The notes under the pieces were generated by a model that was not told the origin of the DNA, did not search any database, and saw only the letters and a list, made by a program, of their open reading frames with translations. The translations under genes were made by a program, and so were the position numbers. From an uncultured Mycoplasmatales bacterium (GTDB lineage Bacteria; Bacillota_I; Bacilli_A; Mycoplasmatales; Mycoplasmoidaceae): a stretch of 28,030 nucleotides of DNA. The stretch's first letter is position 1. Each line of letters starts with the position of its first letter. Positions 8,525 through 20,591 of this stretch are shown piece by piece. The stretch lies in assembly GCA_910578525.1 (NCBI GenBank), contig CAJTRF010000005.1:24496-52525 (forward strand), in the 5' to 3' direction.

Positions 8525-11500
8525 TTATATATTCTTATAAATCAAATAAGACTCTGAACTATCTAAAATTTGAGAAGACCATTCACTAATAATTTCTCCA
8601 CCAAATGATGTTGAAGGATCTCCTAATTTGATTATTGTTTTTTCACTTTCATTAGATGACATAATGATATGTAATCTTCATTTATCGTCTTTCTTAATTT
8701 TACAAAAGTAAACAGCTTTCCCGGTAGTAATATTAATGTTATATAACCAACTTCTTCGTCATGCGGGTTTCTCATTATCTGTATTATCTTTATATTCTTT
8801 CTTATAACTTAGTTTTTGTACTTGTCTTGTCGTTAAATCGTATGGATAATATCCTGATGGATCGCTATTAAAAACATTTGTCGGAGGTAAAATGATCATT
8901 GTTCGTCCAGATTGATATTGGTATTTTAAAGAAGTATTAGGTATTTGGTAGTATAAATACGAACCTTCGCTAGGTACGTTGGGGTTCAACGTTTGAACAA
9001 CTATTCCTTTTTCAACAAGTTGGTTTAAAGTATATAGTGTTGAAAGGTCGTTTTTATCATATTCTTTGATATTATCTAGTCCTTCATGTATGTATGTAAG
9101 ATGCATTGCACAATAAAAACTATCTCTCTCGTAATGCAATGATGCATTATCGTTTTTTGTACTCCACATTCCTACACCTTGTGTGATTCAGTAAGAATAA
9201 TGTGCTTGTTCTGCTACATATGTTGAGTTATTTAAAAAATGGAATCTATTACTATAAATAACAGTTGATGTTTCCTTGTATGAAGAAACTTTAACTTTAA
9301 ATTTAATATTTGTAGAATCAACAACTTTCGATGTATTTAAAGGAACTAATTTTCCTATTACCACCGGATGAGAATCATCATATTTATCATCTGGATTTAA
9401 CTCTAATACAACTTGATAATCTACATCAATATTTATTTGTTCACATGCAGTTTTTACTTTATTAGAGATGTAATTTTTAACTGAATCGAATCTTTCATTC
9501 CCAAGATTTCTAACATTCATTGCATCAATCTGTTCTTGGGTAATTTTGTTGTCAGCAGTTCCAAAAATTAATATAGGGAGCTCGATTTCTTCAGTAAACA
9601 ATAAGTTCGCTAAAGAAAATACAGTTTGTGTCGCATATGCTACTATTTTTATTTCAGAAATGTTTCCATAAAAAAACAAAGAATTACTTAATGCATTAAT
9701 TGATATGTCTACATTTCTATTTCTAGAAAAATCATGAGTATCATATGTAATAGAAATTTCAAATTGCTCAGATAAATGTAAAAATTTCTTTGGAATTGAG
9801 TTTTTAAAAAATGCTGAATATAAAGAATCCGAAATATCGCTAATAAGTTTGTCATTATTACATAAAGATTCTATTTCATTATCTGTACATTCAGATACTG
9901 TGAGAGCATAGAAATTATAATTATCACTAAGTTGAATTTGTGCTTTTTGTAAATCAAATGGTTTTTTGTTTGTTTTGAACCAATATGTAAAATGTTTATT
10001 TCCTCTTAAATATATAGAATCATTAGATGCAATGATATTAAAACCAAGTTCTATACCTTGTGACATATCAATATAATCCGGAAGCGAACCAACATTAACT
10101 ATTTGTAATGTATAGTCATAGTAACCAGACTGCGTTGAGTTTTCTTTTCTAACTAAGTTCTCACAATCATCAGAAAATTTAACAAGTAAATTGTCAATAA
10201 TGTTTGAAAACTCAGAAGATACCTCGGTAATATTTAACAACCTTTTCTTTGGAACATATGTAGCTGACTCACCTGGTATCAGCCCAAAATTCAACAATTC
10301 GTTTTGTTGGATCTCGAAATCAAACAAATTTTTAGATTTATTGATCGCTTTAATATTAATATTAATAGTTTGATCCTCACCAATTGGAGAACCAATAAAT
10401 TTTTTAGTAGTTTCAGACGGACTAACAATAATACTAAAATACTTGTAAGTAGTTAAGTTGTAATAATCTAAATCGTGATCTAAAGCATTATAACGAACAC
10501 TTACCTTAAAATCGCTTGTATTTGGTTCGTTTTCAATATTACCAAGAATCTTGTATGGTTGATAATTATCTTTTAAAATTTTTAAAATACCATCTGAAAT
10601 CTTGTTATTAATTCACTCTTCTATAGATTTATGGTAAACTCTTGAAGGATTTGCAACTAACATATCAGTGGAAAGTTTATCATCTCCATCAATAAAAGTA
10701 GTGTTTATTAAGTCTCTAATTTGCGTGTCTAAATTCGAAAAATCTGTAATGCTAGAAATTAACACTAAATCTAGTTTACAATTCGTGTATGGTGTTGTGT
10801 AATTTAAAACAGAATTTTTACCATCATAATTTAAATTCAATTTTGCTTTGAATTCAATTGTGCAATCAACTCCGTTGTCTGAAACAGAATTTATGTTAAT
10901 TTTTAGAGATTCTTCTTCATCACAAAATACATCAATAGAACGAAGGGCTTTATATTCAGATGTATATAGGTTTGCAACAACTTTATGTATAGGACTGTTA
11001 TCATCATTAATAGAAGACTTAATGTATTTTTCTATAGCATCCTTATCAATTGGTTGACTAGAATCTGTTGGTAATTTTAATGGAACAGGACTCGTAAGTT
11101 TATAATGTGTAAAATCTTTATCAATAAATTGACTTGTTCTTGTTATTGCACAAACATTAACCTTAAAACTAAACTCACCTTGGTATTCGGCACAATTCGA
11201 TTGAACGAAAATGTCACATTGTTGAAAGTGATCTCTTAAGGGATCAAAAGTATAGTCATAGTATTTTATTTCTTTGTCTTCCTCGTATGAAATAGGAGCA
11301 GTATTTGTAATGGTGATTTTAGAAAAATCAAAATTTTTATCAACTTCTAGTAAAGCATCTTGAACTACTTTACAAACATAATTGTCCTCATTAATTAGAA
11401 AAGTCTCTGTTAAGGAAACTTCTCTTGGATTGTATGCGTAAAATACTGCAAAATTATTATTTGAGATAACCTTTGATTCATCAATCTTTATTGAAGACAA

Positions 11501-11617
11501 ATCTAATATTTTGTGAGAACAACCAAAAGACATTAATGGAACTGCTAAAAAACAACCAATAAATATCGATAAAATTAAAATTTTAATTTTTTTTGTTTTA
11601 AACTTTATTTTTTTCAT
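8525..11617 (-). CDS. Large lipoprotein, 1030 aa, with internal repeats
   Basis: One frame from ATG at 11615-11617 to TAA at 8525-8527, with UGA tryptophans at 10613, 9188 and 8759 among others. The N-terminus MKKIKFKTKKIKILIL.. leads to a lipobox MSFGC (Cys33). The rest is predicted extracellular, rich in beta-strand-like alternation and Asn/Asp/Ser/Tyr. Repeated elements include a domain-start phrase LPILIFGTA (about residue 680, also in the 984-aa paralogue) and NPxxV phrases (YNPREV, ANPSRV). The C-terminal region is tryptophan-rich and ends SEWSSQILDSSES.., a tail also found in a decayed gene stub at 20371-20466. Family unknown; function probably surface attachment or shielding, by inference. 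It starts 9 nt after the LRR gene upstream. Confidence 0.88.
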
Positions 11618-11626
11618 ACTCTTCTT

Positions 11627-14600
11627 TTACTTATTTTTCTTAGATTTATTTTTTATTAAAAAGAAAATTCCTATTAAACTTGCTATTTCAATAGGAAGTC
11701 CAATACCTAATGTTAGCCCATAAATAAGTGGATAATTATATTCTTTATAATACTCATCAATTATTTTCACATTTAAATATTTATTAATTTTGTTCTTTTT
11801 AAAGAAATCTAAATACAAATTACATGTACCGTATGGCACATATATTGTTCCTCCATCTTTTATATTTGGCAATGAATTTTGATTAGCAATAGTTAACTCT
11901 CCATTTAAAAGTTGTGTAGCTGTTCAGTTAAATGTTACAGAAGAAAAAATACCAGAATTATAAAATGCATCTGAACCAAACGTTTTAACTGTAGAAGGAA
12001 AATAGATATCCCCATTAAGTTTTTTACAATAAGCAAAAGCATTAGATCCAATTGTTTCAATCTTTGATTTTGAAAAATCCAATGTTGAAATTTGCATTGT
12101 TTTTGAGGGAGCACCTTGAAATGCAGAGTTGCCAATTGTTGTTAATGTATTACAAAAAGTGACTGACCCTGTTATATTAAAACAACTTGAAAAAGCATAA
12201 TTACCAATAGCTTTTAAAACATAATAATTCATGTGGTCTTCACCTTCAAAATATGGTCTAAAAGAAATGTTATTAACTGATATATCGTCGTCAACTCTGG
12301 TAATTTCTACATCATTACCTCTAATCCTTGTGCAGTTAACAAACGAATCAAAAATAAAGTCTCCAGAAAAAACATTCGACCCATTGCTCTTGATATCGAC
12401 AACAATTATTTGGTCTTGAGAATATTTAGAAATATAAAATTTTTGAAAAAAATCTTTATATGCAGACCACAATGTTTCAGGTATAGAAATATATCCATCA
12501 ATAGTAATATTAGGTAGAGAATCCGAATCAATTTTTGAGAAAAAACTTAATTGGGTAATGTTTCAATGAAAATAAATATTAGAAAAGAAACCCGTGTTTT
12601 GGAATATGCTTTCACCTAAATATATTATAGATGCTGGCATATCAAACTCTCCAGATAATTGTCTACAATTTTGAAAAGCATAATCACCAATGTAATTTAA
12701 CTTTGTTGAGTCATCAATATCAACTTTAGAAAGTTTATCACAATCTTTAAATGCTCTTTTTTGAATCTCTGTTAAATTTGAGTCTTTTTCTGTAGAAATA
12801 GAAGTAATACCAGTAAATGCAAAAGCATCACTACCAATATCGGTTATGTAAGACGGAAAAACTATGTCACCTATAATGTTTTTACAACCTTCAAAACAAT
12901 TATCACCTATTGTTGTTACACGATATGCTGATCCGTTGTGGTTTATTATTTTTGGAATAGATATTATTTCACAAGAGTAATCAACATTTGGTAACTTAAC
13001 AATGGCAGCCGTGCCGTTGTATGAATCAAATTGACAAGAAATATTTGTAGAATATGTTGCTTTAATTTTTAAAACATCTTCAATTTTATATTGAAAAGTT
13101 TCAAAAATAACAATGTCTTCATGTTCATATAATGATGACAAATATAAATCAAAAAATAATTCATAGTCATAAAGGGAATTTAAAGGAATAGTAATTTTCC
13201 CATCATTTTCTCGGTCGACTGCAGGTGCAGAAAATTCATTTCCAATTTTTACATTTCCAAGCATTTCGTTATCTCAACCAAAGACAATATTTTTGAATGA
13301 TCCAGCATTTTCAAAAGCATTACTGCCAAGTTCTCTTACTGTTTCTGGAATCATAATTTCTCCACCTAAATTACTGCAATTTTTAAAAGCATTATCACCA
13401 ACTTTTAAAAGGGATTTGCAATTGGTAAAATCTAACTCTGTTATACCCATTGGTTCAGTTAAACTTTTACCTAGAAAAGCATTATCACCAATTTCATATA
13501 AACTTTTTGGAAAAACTATTTTGCCCGTTAATTGTGACCACCCTTTAAAAGAATTGTCACCTATTTTTACAATTGGTATGCTCTCTTCTCCAATTCGCAC
13601 AAAATTACTAAAAATTAAATTGGAAAGAATACCGGGATTATTTATTTTTGTTATTATTACTCCTTTACCAAATGAAAATGAAGCAATTTGTAAATCGACA
13701 GTTTCTGAAAAAGTAATTGTTGTCGAAATAATCTTTGAAAGGTTTACTCTGTAATCAGGCCCTGTAAACTTATCATAAATTTCATCATATTTTGTTATAC
13801 CTGAATGATAAAATTTCATTTTATATATATATCTAGTTCCTTCTGGTACAGAAATATAATTTAATGACGAAGATTCATCTAGAGTAGGAAGGCTATCATT
13901 GTTTCCAAAAGAAACATTCTTTAACTGTTCTTCATATCAAGTAAATCCAATGGATGAAATTGCAGGAAAATTTTTGAAAGCATCTCTACCAATTTTAGTA
14001 ATTTTGTTTGGAAAAAATAATGATTCAGTTGAAGGAATATTTATGTTATCTTCAAATGCTCCTTCTCCAATTTCGGTTAATGATTGGTTAGAACCAAGAG
14101 GAAATTCGATTTTTGTAGCGCCTGTGTTTGCAAAACTATAGTTACCAATTTTTGTTAAATTAACACAAGTTTTCAAATTAATAGCAGTAAAGTTTGAACA
14201 ATTTCTAAAAGCATAATCACCGATTTCAACAATTTTTGGTTCAGATCCCAAAAACAAAAATCCCGCTTCCAAATCATTAAATGCTTTATTACCAATATAT
14301 TGGATCTTTTCTGAAAAGTTAATTTTTCCTTTTACTCAAGTCTTTAATTGTTCAGAAAATTCAGAATCGGTTCCACTAAAGCAATTATTAGATATTTTAT
14401 TTATTGTATAGGTTCTACCTTCATAAACACATGTATCTTTAAAAATAAGATTTAAAATCTCAGAAAATGTTCCGCTTTTTATTGAATCAATTGAGAGTGT
14501 ATATATTTTTTTATCATCATCAGACGTAGTGGTACATTTCATTACTATACTGTCAAAATCTGCAGTGCTTTCGGCACCCTCAGCTGTTGCCAATAAATTC

Positions 14601-14743
14601 AAGTTTAATTCAATTTGGTTTGTCTCGTAATGAGAACTAATTTTGTGAGAAAACGCATTGAAATTAGAAAAAAATGGTATCGGCATACAGATACATGTGA
14701 ATAAAAATTTAAAAATTTTTTTCTTATTTATGTTTCTTTTCAT
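11627..14743 (-). CDS. BspA-like LRR surface protein with C-terminal membrane anchor, 1038 aa
   Basis: Single frame under code 4. The N-terminus is basic then hydrophobic (IFKFLFTCICMPIPFFSNFN), a signal peptide or anchor without a clear lipobox at the usual place. Four LRR_5 blocks follow (repeats such as IGDYAFRNCSNFTAINL). Each block ends in a beta-strand plus UGA-coded Trp (FTW, FGW, FHW, FNW), then a cap: ISVPEGTRYIYKMKF, ITIPLNSLYDYELFF, ISIPETLWSAYKDFF, IYVPYGTCNLYLDFF. The C-terminus is a transmembrane helix (about residues 1008-1030) followed by KNKSKKNK, so the repeats should be outside. Its ATG lies inside the 3' end of the upstream LRR gene (20-nt overlap). Role in adhesion is inferred from the BspA family. 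Confidence 0.88.
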
Positions 14744-17405
14744 TTTTTCTAAACTTAAATATAAATAAAATTATACTAAATACAACTATTGGGGCAAGCA
14801 GTGAACAAGTAAGTATCACAATCATATTTATATCTATGAAATGATTTGTGTTTTCAGGCAATGGAACAAAATCATCTTTTACTCAATCTGGTAAATATTT
14901 TTCGTCAGTTCATCCGCGTTCTTCAAAAAGATTAATATATTCTTGTTTACAACCTATCGGCACATTAATAACAGGTGTTTCAGTGTCGGTTGGCAAGATC
15001 AGAAAAGGTAGAGAAAAATCATTTTCAATTTTAAAAAAATCATTAGAAAAAATAGCTGGATCTCAATTAAAAGAAATAGAATTTGCTCTTTTTGTGTTTT
15101 TAAAAGCATCTACCCCCATATGAATTAATGAAGATGGAATATAGAAGTTTAGCTTATCATCTCCATCAAAATTTAGGCAATTGTAAAAACACCTATCTCC
15201 AAGCGTTTGTAATTTGTCTGTTTTTGACATATCAAACTCTGAAAGAGACCAACATGACTCAAAACAACTTTCGCCTAAAGAATAAAGATTAGAATCATCT
15301 GAAAAAACTATTTTTGAAATACCAGTGTTTTGAAAAGCAGACTTTCTGATTGATAAGATTGTGCTCGGAAAAGAAATGGTTCCCTTAATTAAGTGTTGAT
15401 TTAAGAAACATTCATCATTAAAAGAAACCAATTTGTATTTGAAACCGTTATATTCGACGTAATTATTAAATGATAAATTTTGAATTTCAGTAGATAGATT
15501 ATCGATAGATTTTACTGTTACTTCTCCACGATAGTTATCAAAATAACATTCAGTTAAAATTGCTGAATTGTTCTTGCTATCGTATGAAGCTATTTGATTT
15601 AGTGGTATGGTTTCAGACAAGTCTACAGAAAAATCTTCAAGATTGTATTTTAAAATATCTTTACCAACAAAAAAAATTAAATATTTTGCCATTAAACCTG
15701 ATGGAACATAAATTTTTGATTCGGTGGTACCATCAGATTTAAAATTAGGCATACAAGAATCACCACTTATTGACAAATTAGAGAATTGACTTGAATCTCA
15801 ATTAAAAATAATTTTTGAAAATGTCCCACTATTTGCGAAAGAATCTGGGCCAATTGTTAATAATGTTGAAGGAAAATCAATAACATCCTCTTTTAAATTT
15901 ATGCATCCTCTAAAAGCAGATTGACCAATTTTTTCTAAAGTTCTAGATTCACTAAGATTAATAGAGTTAATATTTATACAGTTTTCAAAAGAAGAGACAC
16001 CTATTTCCCTAAAGTTTTTACCGAATGTAACTTTGCCTGTTAAAAAAGAAGAATTATAAAAAACTCTATCCCCTATTCCAACTATATCATAATCTTCATT
16101 ATTATCATAGTGAAATGAATTATTAAATGTTAGATCTTTAGCTGTTTGCGATAATTCAGCTTTACTTATTATTATTGACTTTCCATTGTCTATAACTGTA
16201 CATAAAATTTTGTCATTTGAATTAATGTTAGAAATTTGTGATAATTTTACAGAAAATGTTCTTGAAATTATTTGATTGTATTCATAATAATTTATTGAAT
16301 TCCTTAAAAAATCATAATATTTTCTTCTTGCTTCAGGTACCGACACTTTGCTTTCATCAGAAATTTTTGGCAAGGAATCTTTTCCAATATTTATTAAAGA
16401 AAGATTCTGTGGATCTCAATTTAAATAAATTGTGGCGATTTTATCAATATTTCCAAAAGCATAAAGCCCAATGTTTGTTACAGATTCAGGAATAAAAAGA
16501 GTTCCAGCAAATTCAGAACACCCGTCAAATGCATAACTACCAATAGAACTGAGTTGTGTTAAATTTGAAAACTCAGGAGTTACCATGTTTGAGCAACCTT
16601 TAAAGGCATAATCACCAATTTTAGTTAATGATGAATTTTTTTCTAATTCAATGGTAGAAATTTCTGAACAATTAGTGAAAGCATAGTCACCAATTGTTGA
16701 TACCGAAGCTGGAATAATTACGTTTTTTGAAATTTTTTCACATCCGTAAAAACTTTTCTCACCTATTATTTTTAAAGATTTGCAAAGTGTAAAATCAATT
16801 GATTCAATTGAAGAACAACCAGAAAAAGCACCAATAGTTTTATCGCCGTATATGTCTTGTAATGTTGTAGGAAATTGTATTGTTCTTGATAATTTAGAGC
16901 AATTTGCAAAAGCACCAGCTTCAACGGACACTAATCTACCAGCAGAAGAAAAATCAATTGATGTTAAATCTGAACATCCAAAAAAAGATCTATATCCAAT
17001 TCTTTTTATATTTTCCCCAATAGAAACTGTTCCAATAAATTTTGTTGTTTGCTTTTTATCTTCATTTAGTTCAAAAGCTTGATCTCCTATTTCCTCAATT
17101 TTATATGTGTTACCTGCATAAGTTATATATTGCTTAAATGTAAAATCTTGTATTTGAACTCCAGTTGAACACCTTGTTATGGACACTGCATCATCTGAAA
17201 TACATGTTAATGTTACATCCCCTGTCTTTTTGATGTTCCCATCTACAACTTCTGAAATACTAACAGTAAATGTTTGTTCTGATATTTTATTTTGATTAAT
17301 TGTTAAATTTTGGTCGAAGCATCCTAAAGGAAAAAAAACAAAACTTAAAGATATAAGTTTTTTTATTTTTTTAGTTCAAATTTTGTTCTTTATATTTAAT
17401 CTCAT
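14724..17405 (-). CDS. BspA-like LRR lipoprotein, 893 aa, doubly anchored
   Basis: Starts at ATG 17403-17405 and ends TAA 14724-14726 under code 4. A signal peptide with lipobox FPLGC (Cys29) predicts lipidation, and a C-terminal hydrophobic helix (about 860-882, IVILTCSLLAPIVVFSIILF) followed by KFRKNEKKHK predicts a second membrane anchor, so the protein may be tethered at both ends. Between them are three LRR_5 blocks, the first the longest, each closed by a cap: VSVPEARRKYYDFL, IYVPSGLMAKYLIFF and INVPIGCKQEYINLF. Its ATG overlaps the stop of the upstream lipoprotein by 10 nt, and its 3' end overlaps the next LRR gene by 20 nt. A run of eight T (coding strand) falls in the signal-peptide codons. 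Confidence 0.88.
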
Positions 17406-20350
17406 GTTTCACTTAATGCTGCTGCTGCAGGAGTTGATAAATAATGAAATATGCCAAAGTTGGAAGTGCTAGCATATAAATCAGTCATACTTTTAGCACC
17501 TCATCTTAATAAATTTGGACAAGCCAATTTGTTATCTATTGACCAGCCATACTTTAATTTGTAATGAGTGTTATCAATTTTTACAGGATAAAATGAAAAA
17601 GCATCAAATATTGCATCTTTTCTATTGTCATCTTTTTGGTTCCCAGAGAAAAAACCTGGAGCTGAATTAATATAATCCACACGTTCATAATGGGCCTTTG
17701 TCCCGTCTTTTGATAAATTAAGTAAAGTTGTTGACTGACTAAATTCAATTTTAAATGAATATCTTGTAGCGGTGTATGAACCAGAGATTCATGCATAAAC
17801 ATAATTAGGGTCTATTACATTTTTAGATACTCATCAATTTAAATCGTGTGCATTATTAATTTCGCTTGGATTTAAAGAAATAATTTCTGCAATTTTCTTT
17901 GAATCATACATCATAGAAATGTTCATGCTTGATATGGTTAAAGAGAAGACACTTGTATCATATGATATCTTTTCACCAGTAGAGTCAGAAGAACTTCGAG
18001 AATCCCCGTTAATTGATCCAATATATTGTGTATATGAACGATTGTCTGAAGAATTAATTCCACGAATTCTGAGAGATGCTACAAATGAACCAGCAATTTT
18101 CTTTGAATTTAATGTAGGATTAATTTTAAGACATGTATATACTTTTTCAGAAGACAAATCATAATATTCATCTGTTAGAGTTAAAGTAATTTGATAATCA
18201 GCTTCTGTAATTGTTTCAATTTTTGATTGAAGCCTTAAATAATTAGTTATTTGATTATGTAGTTCAGTAGAAGTTTGAACAAAAGAATCAAGAAACAAAC
18301 GTGATACTTTTGAAGGATTTGTAGCATACATTGAAATTAACTCTGTAGTGAATGAGCATTTATCTATATAGTAATTTTCCTGAAACGCACTGGCATAAAC
18401 TATTATTGTCGCTGTTCCTTCAACAGATTTTGTTGATTCACTTTTGTTAATATATACATTAATTGGTATAGTATTGCTTAAATCATAATTTTTATTGTCT
18501 ATCGAAATAACAACGTCATCAGTTGTAATTCCTCCACTAGAAAGTTTATTTATTCATTCTCATATGTGTTTATAAGCTTGTTTTTCTGGATTTGTTATAG
18601 TAGTGTAAAGATCTTGATATGAAACGTTCTCTGGAGAATAAGACATAAAAGATACTTCAGGGCTGTCTTGGTTCCCTAATGTTTTACCGTCTAAAACCGA
18701 AAGATCAAAAGCGGTGCCAGAAACTAATATTGGAAGTGATAAGTGGATATTTTCGGTATTACCATATATTTTAGTTGATCCGTCAATGGCAGAAATAATA
18801 ATATAAACTTCGTTAGGATTATCTGCTGTACCAGCGATAGAATAATCTTGTTGCTTTACTTTATATGTTTCATCAGTATCAGGATAGAAGTCAATTGTGT
18901 AATCAATACCATATGAAACATCTTCACCTAAAAAAATATTTTTGTCAATTATAGAATGAATTGTTGAATTTTTTTGAATTTCATGCTTAATTTCTTCCGG
19001 ATCAGCTGATTTAGGATTTGTGATATCAGATACATAAAAAGCATTGTTTTCTTGATTATGAAACATCTCATTTATTTTATTAACAACATTTTGAGAATCG
19101 ATCTTAATTCTGACATCTTTTGGAACTATGTTAATTATAAAATCAAAACTATCTTCTAATGGGTTTTTGTAATAAGTTTCATTTGAAACAATACTTACAT
19201 TAATAGGATATGGTTCATTAATTTTAAAATTTTCATAATCTTGAATATCTGGGAATTCAATAGTATAAGAATCCTTTGTTAAAACTTCAAGGATTGGTAA
19301 GTTTGAAATTTTTTCAAAAACTTTGTCATCAATTGCATCATAAATGGATTGTTCTATTTTCCTTCTAACGATTGTTTGTTTACGATAATCATCAGCATTT
19401 AAGTAAATTGGGACTTCATTGTTTTCATTAAAAGAAAAGTCCAAATTTTTTAAATTAAATTCTCCAAACGATATTGAAATGTTTGTCAAGGAAACCGAAC
19501 CTTTATTTTCAACAAAAGAGAATGTATCATTAAAAAGTGCAACACCAATATCGACCGAGATTCTTTTGTCTGAAAGATATGAGTCATACATTTGTTGTCT
19601 GGTAATTAAAGAAACATTTGAGTAATCTAATGATAATGTTTCACTTGAATTAATAGGAATGTTTTGATAGTTATATGACTCATCAATTTTATTTAGTTCT
19701 TCGCATAAATATTTTGAAACCTGTGAACAAATATATGTTGAAAATGGTTGATCTTCTACTTCACTTTTTTCAATTTCATGAATAATTGCATTAAATATAA
19801 CTTGATCGTCATCTCTAGTAGAGGGACACTTAAAAACAGTATCAAAAGATATTTGTGGAATAACTAATTTAGATAAATCTACTTTTGCTTCAGAAGGGAA
19901 TGCCTGTGCTTTTAAAGTGTTTTTAGGAATGGTGAATGATCCAAAAAAAGCAGAAGAATTGTCTACCACTGTTACTACAATAGCAAAATCTAATAGAGTT
20001 GGTGAAGTAAAATTAAAAGTTTCTAAATTTTCTTGAGGAATTGAAAACTTAAACTTTGTATCTTTGACAGAGTCAAACTCAGCACCAAATTGAAGAGCTA
20101 AAGAGTTTATTATTGTTTGTTTTAAAATAGTTGAATAAGAAATGGAATTTAAGATTTCTTCAAATAAAACATTTTTTGGATTTTTAGAAGAAATACATAT
20201 AGTTGAATCTATTGAATCTGATCCGAACTTAAACGATGAAACATCTATTTTGTTAGAGCTTTTACATGAATATAAAAAAGAAAAAGAAGAAGCTAATATA
20301 CAACTTCCTACAAACAAACTTAGTATTTTTCTTTTAATTTTTGTCGACAT
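17396..20350 (-). CDS. Large lipoprotein, 984 aa, paralogue of the 1030-aa lipoprotein
   Basis: ATG at 20348-20350 and TAA at 17396-17398, continuous when UGA is tryptophan (18560, 17834, 17831). The lipobox is FLYSC (Cys29), followed by KSSNKIDVSSFKF, resembling the CSHKILDLSSIKI start of the 1030-aa protein. The body is extracellular and repetitive: segments with KNPKNV, SPENV and NPSKV, and LPILVSGTA (about residue 536) matching LPILIFGTA in the paralogue. The last 170 residues are Trp/Tyr-rich and finish in a run of four alanines coded by GCA repeats (17417-17428). No characterised family is recognised. It is the first intact gene of the minus-strand run; only a lipoprotein stub and an insertion element lie upstream. 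Confidence 0.88.
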
Positions 20351-20370
20351 AGATTAATTTTTAATAATTT

Positions 20371-20466
20371 TTATTTCTTAAAAAATGATTTACTAATATC
20401 AAGAATGCTATATGACCACTCACTCCCTCTTACATAGTTTAATATTATATATCTATTAAAAAATTT
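20371..20466 (-). pseudogene. C-terminal stub of a further lipoprotein of the same family
   Basis: Read on the minus strand from 20466 to the TAA at 20371-20373, this stretch ends GSEWSYSILDISKSFFKK. It parallels the end of the 1030-aa lipoprotein (ISEWSSQILDSSES..), including the SEWS..ILD.S.S core, and stops 20 nt before the 984-aa gene, a spacing like that between the intact genes. Upstream the frame meets TAA at 20467-20469 and the insertion element begins at about 20503; the rest of the gene is missing. I infer that the surface-gene run once extended further and was truncated by an insertion or a recombination event at the element. Confidence 0.65.
20444..20449 (-). promoter_or_regulatory. 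Possible -10 box for the surface-gene run
   Basis: TATAAT on the minus strand, about 94 nt before the 984-aa lipoprotein start. It lies inside the lipoprotein stub, so it may be a chance match in decayed coding sequence, or a promoter that took over after the upstream gene was lost. No -35 is visible. Confidence 0.25.
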
Positions 20467-20494
20467 TTAAATAAATAATGGTTTTAAAAAAGTC

Positions 20495-20544
20495 AATATA
20501 AAAAGTCAATAGTAAACTTCCCAGTAATATAAAAAGTCCATAGT
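20495..20544 (+). repeat. Imperfect 19-bp direct repeat, period 31, across the left IS end
   Basis: AATATAAAAAGTCAATAGT at 20495-20513 recurs at 20526-20544 with one mismatch. The first copy begins outside the inverted repeat and runs into it; the second is inside the element. This blurs the exact left boundary and may be a small tandem duplication made at the element end. Confidence 0.7.
20503..20526 (+). repeat. IS30 left terminal inverted repeat
   Basis: The 24 bases contain the core TAAACTTCCCAGTA and match the reverse complement of 21678-21701 at 22 of 24 positions. Confidence 0.85.
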
Positions 20545-20551
20545 TGGACTT
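20529..20551 (-). terminator. Hairpin terminator just inside the left IS end (reads minus)
   Basis: AAGTCCA (20534-20540) and TGGACTT (20545-20551) form a perfect 7-bp stem with a 4-nt loop. On the minus strand the stem is followed by a T-rich run (TTTTTATATT), so it should stop transcription coming from the giant lipoprotein genes antisense through the element. On the plus strand it is followed by A, not T, so it is directional. Confidence 0.6.
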
Positions 20552-20591
20552 AAAATTAGTTTGAAAACAACAATTTTAGAAAATCCACACT

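Noticed and set aside
13293..17082. Plus-strand frames of 80-153 codons antisense to the LRR genes
   Set aside because: Their repeated sequence is only the reverse reading of the LRR repeats; the minus-strand frames have signal peptides, repeats and anchors.
11627..17405. CRISPR array or other regular short-repeat array in the repetitive LRR region
   Set aside because: The repeats are protein-level LRRs of variable length within open frames, with no constant repeats and unique spacers.
17581..17802. Separate 73-codon minus-strand gene
   Set aside because: It is in a different phase from the 984-aa lipoprotein, which is continuous through this region under code 4.
20351..20460. Tiny leader peptide ORF with a GAGGG ribosome-binding site ahead of the 984-aa lipoprotein
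   Set aside because: The same bases read better as the tail of a decayed lipoprotein, and the GAGGG falls within its coding frame.
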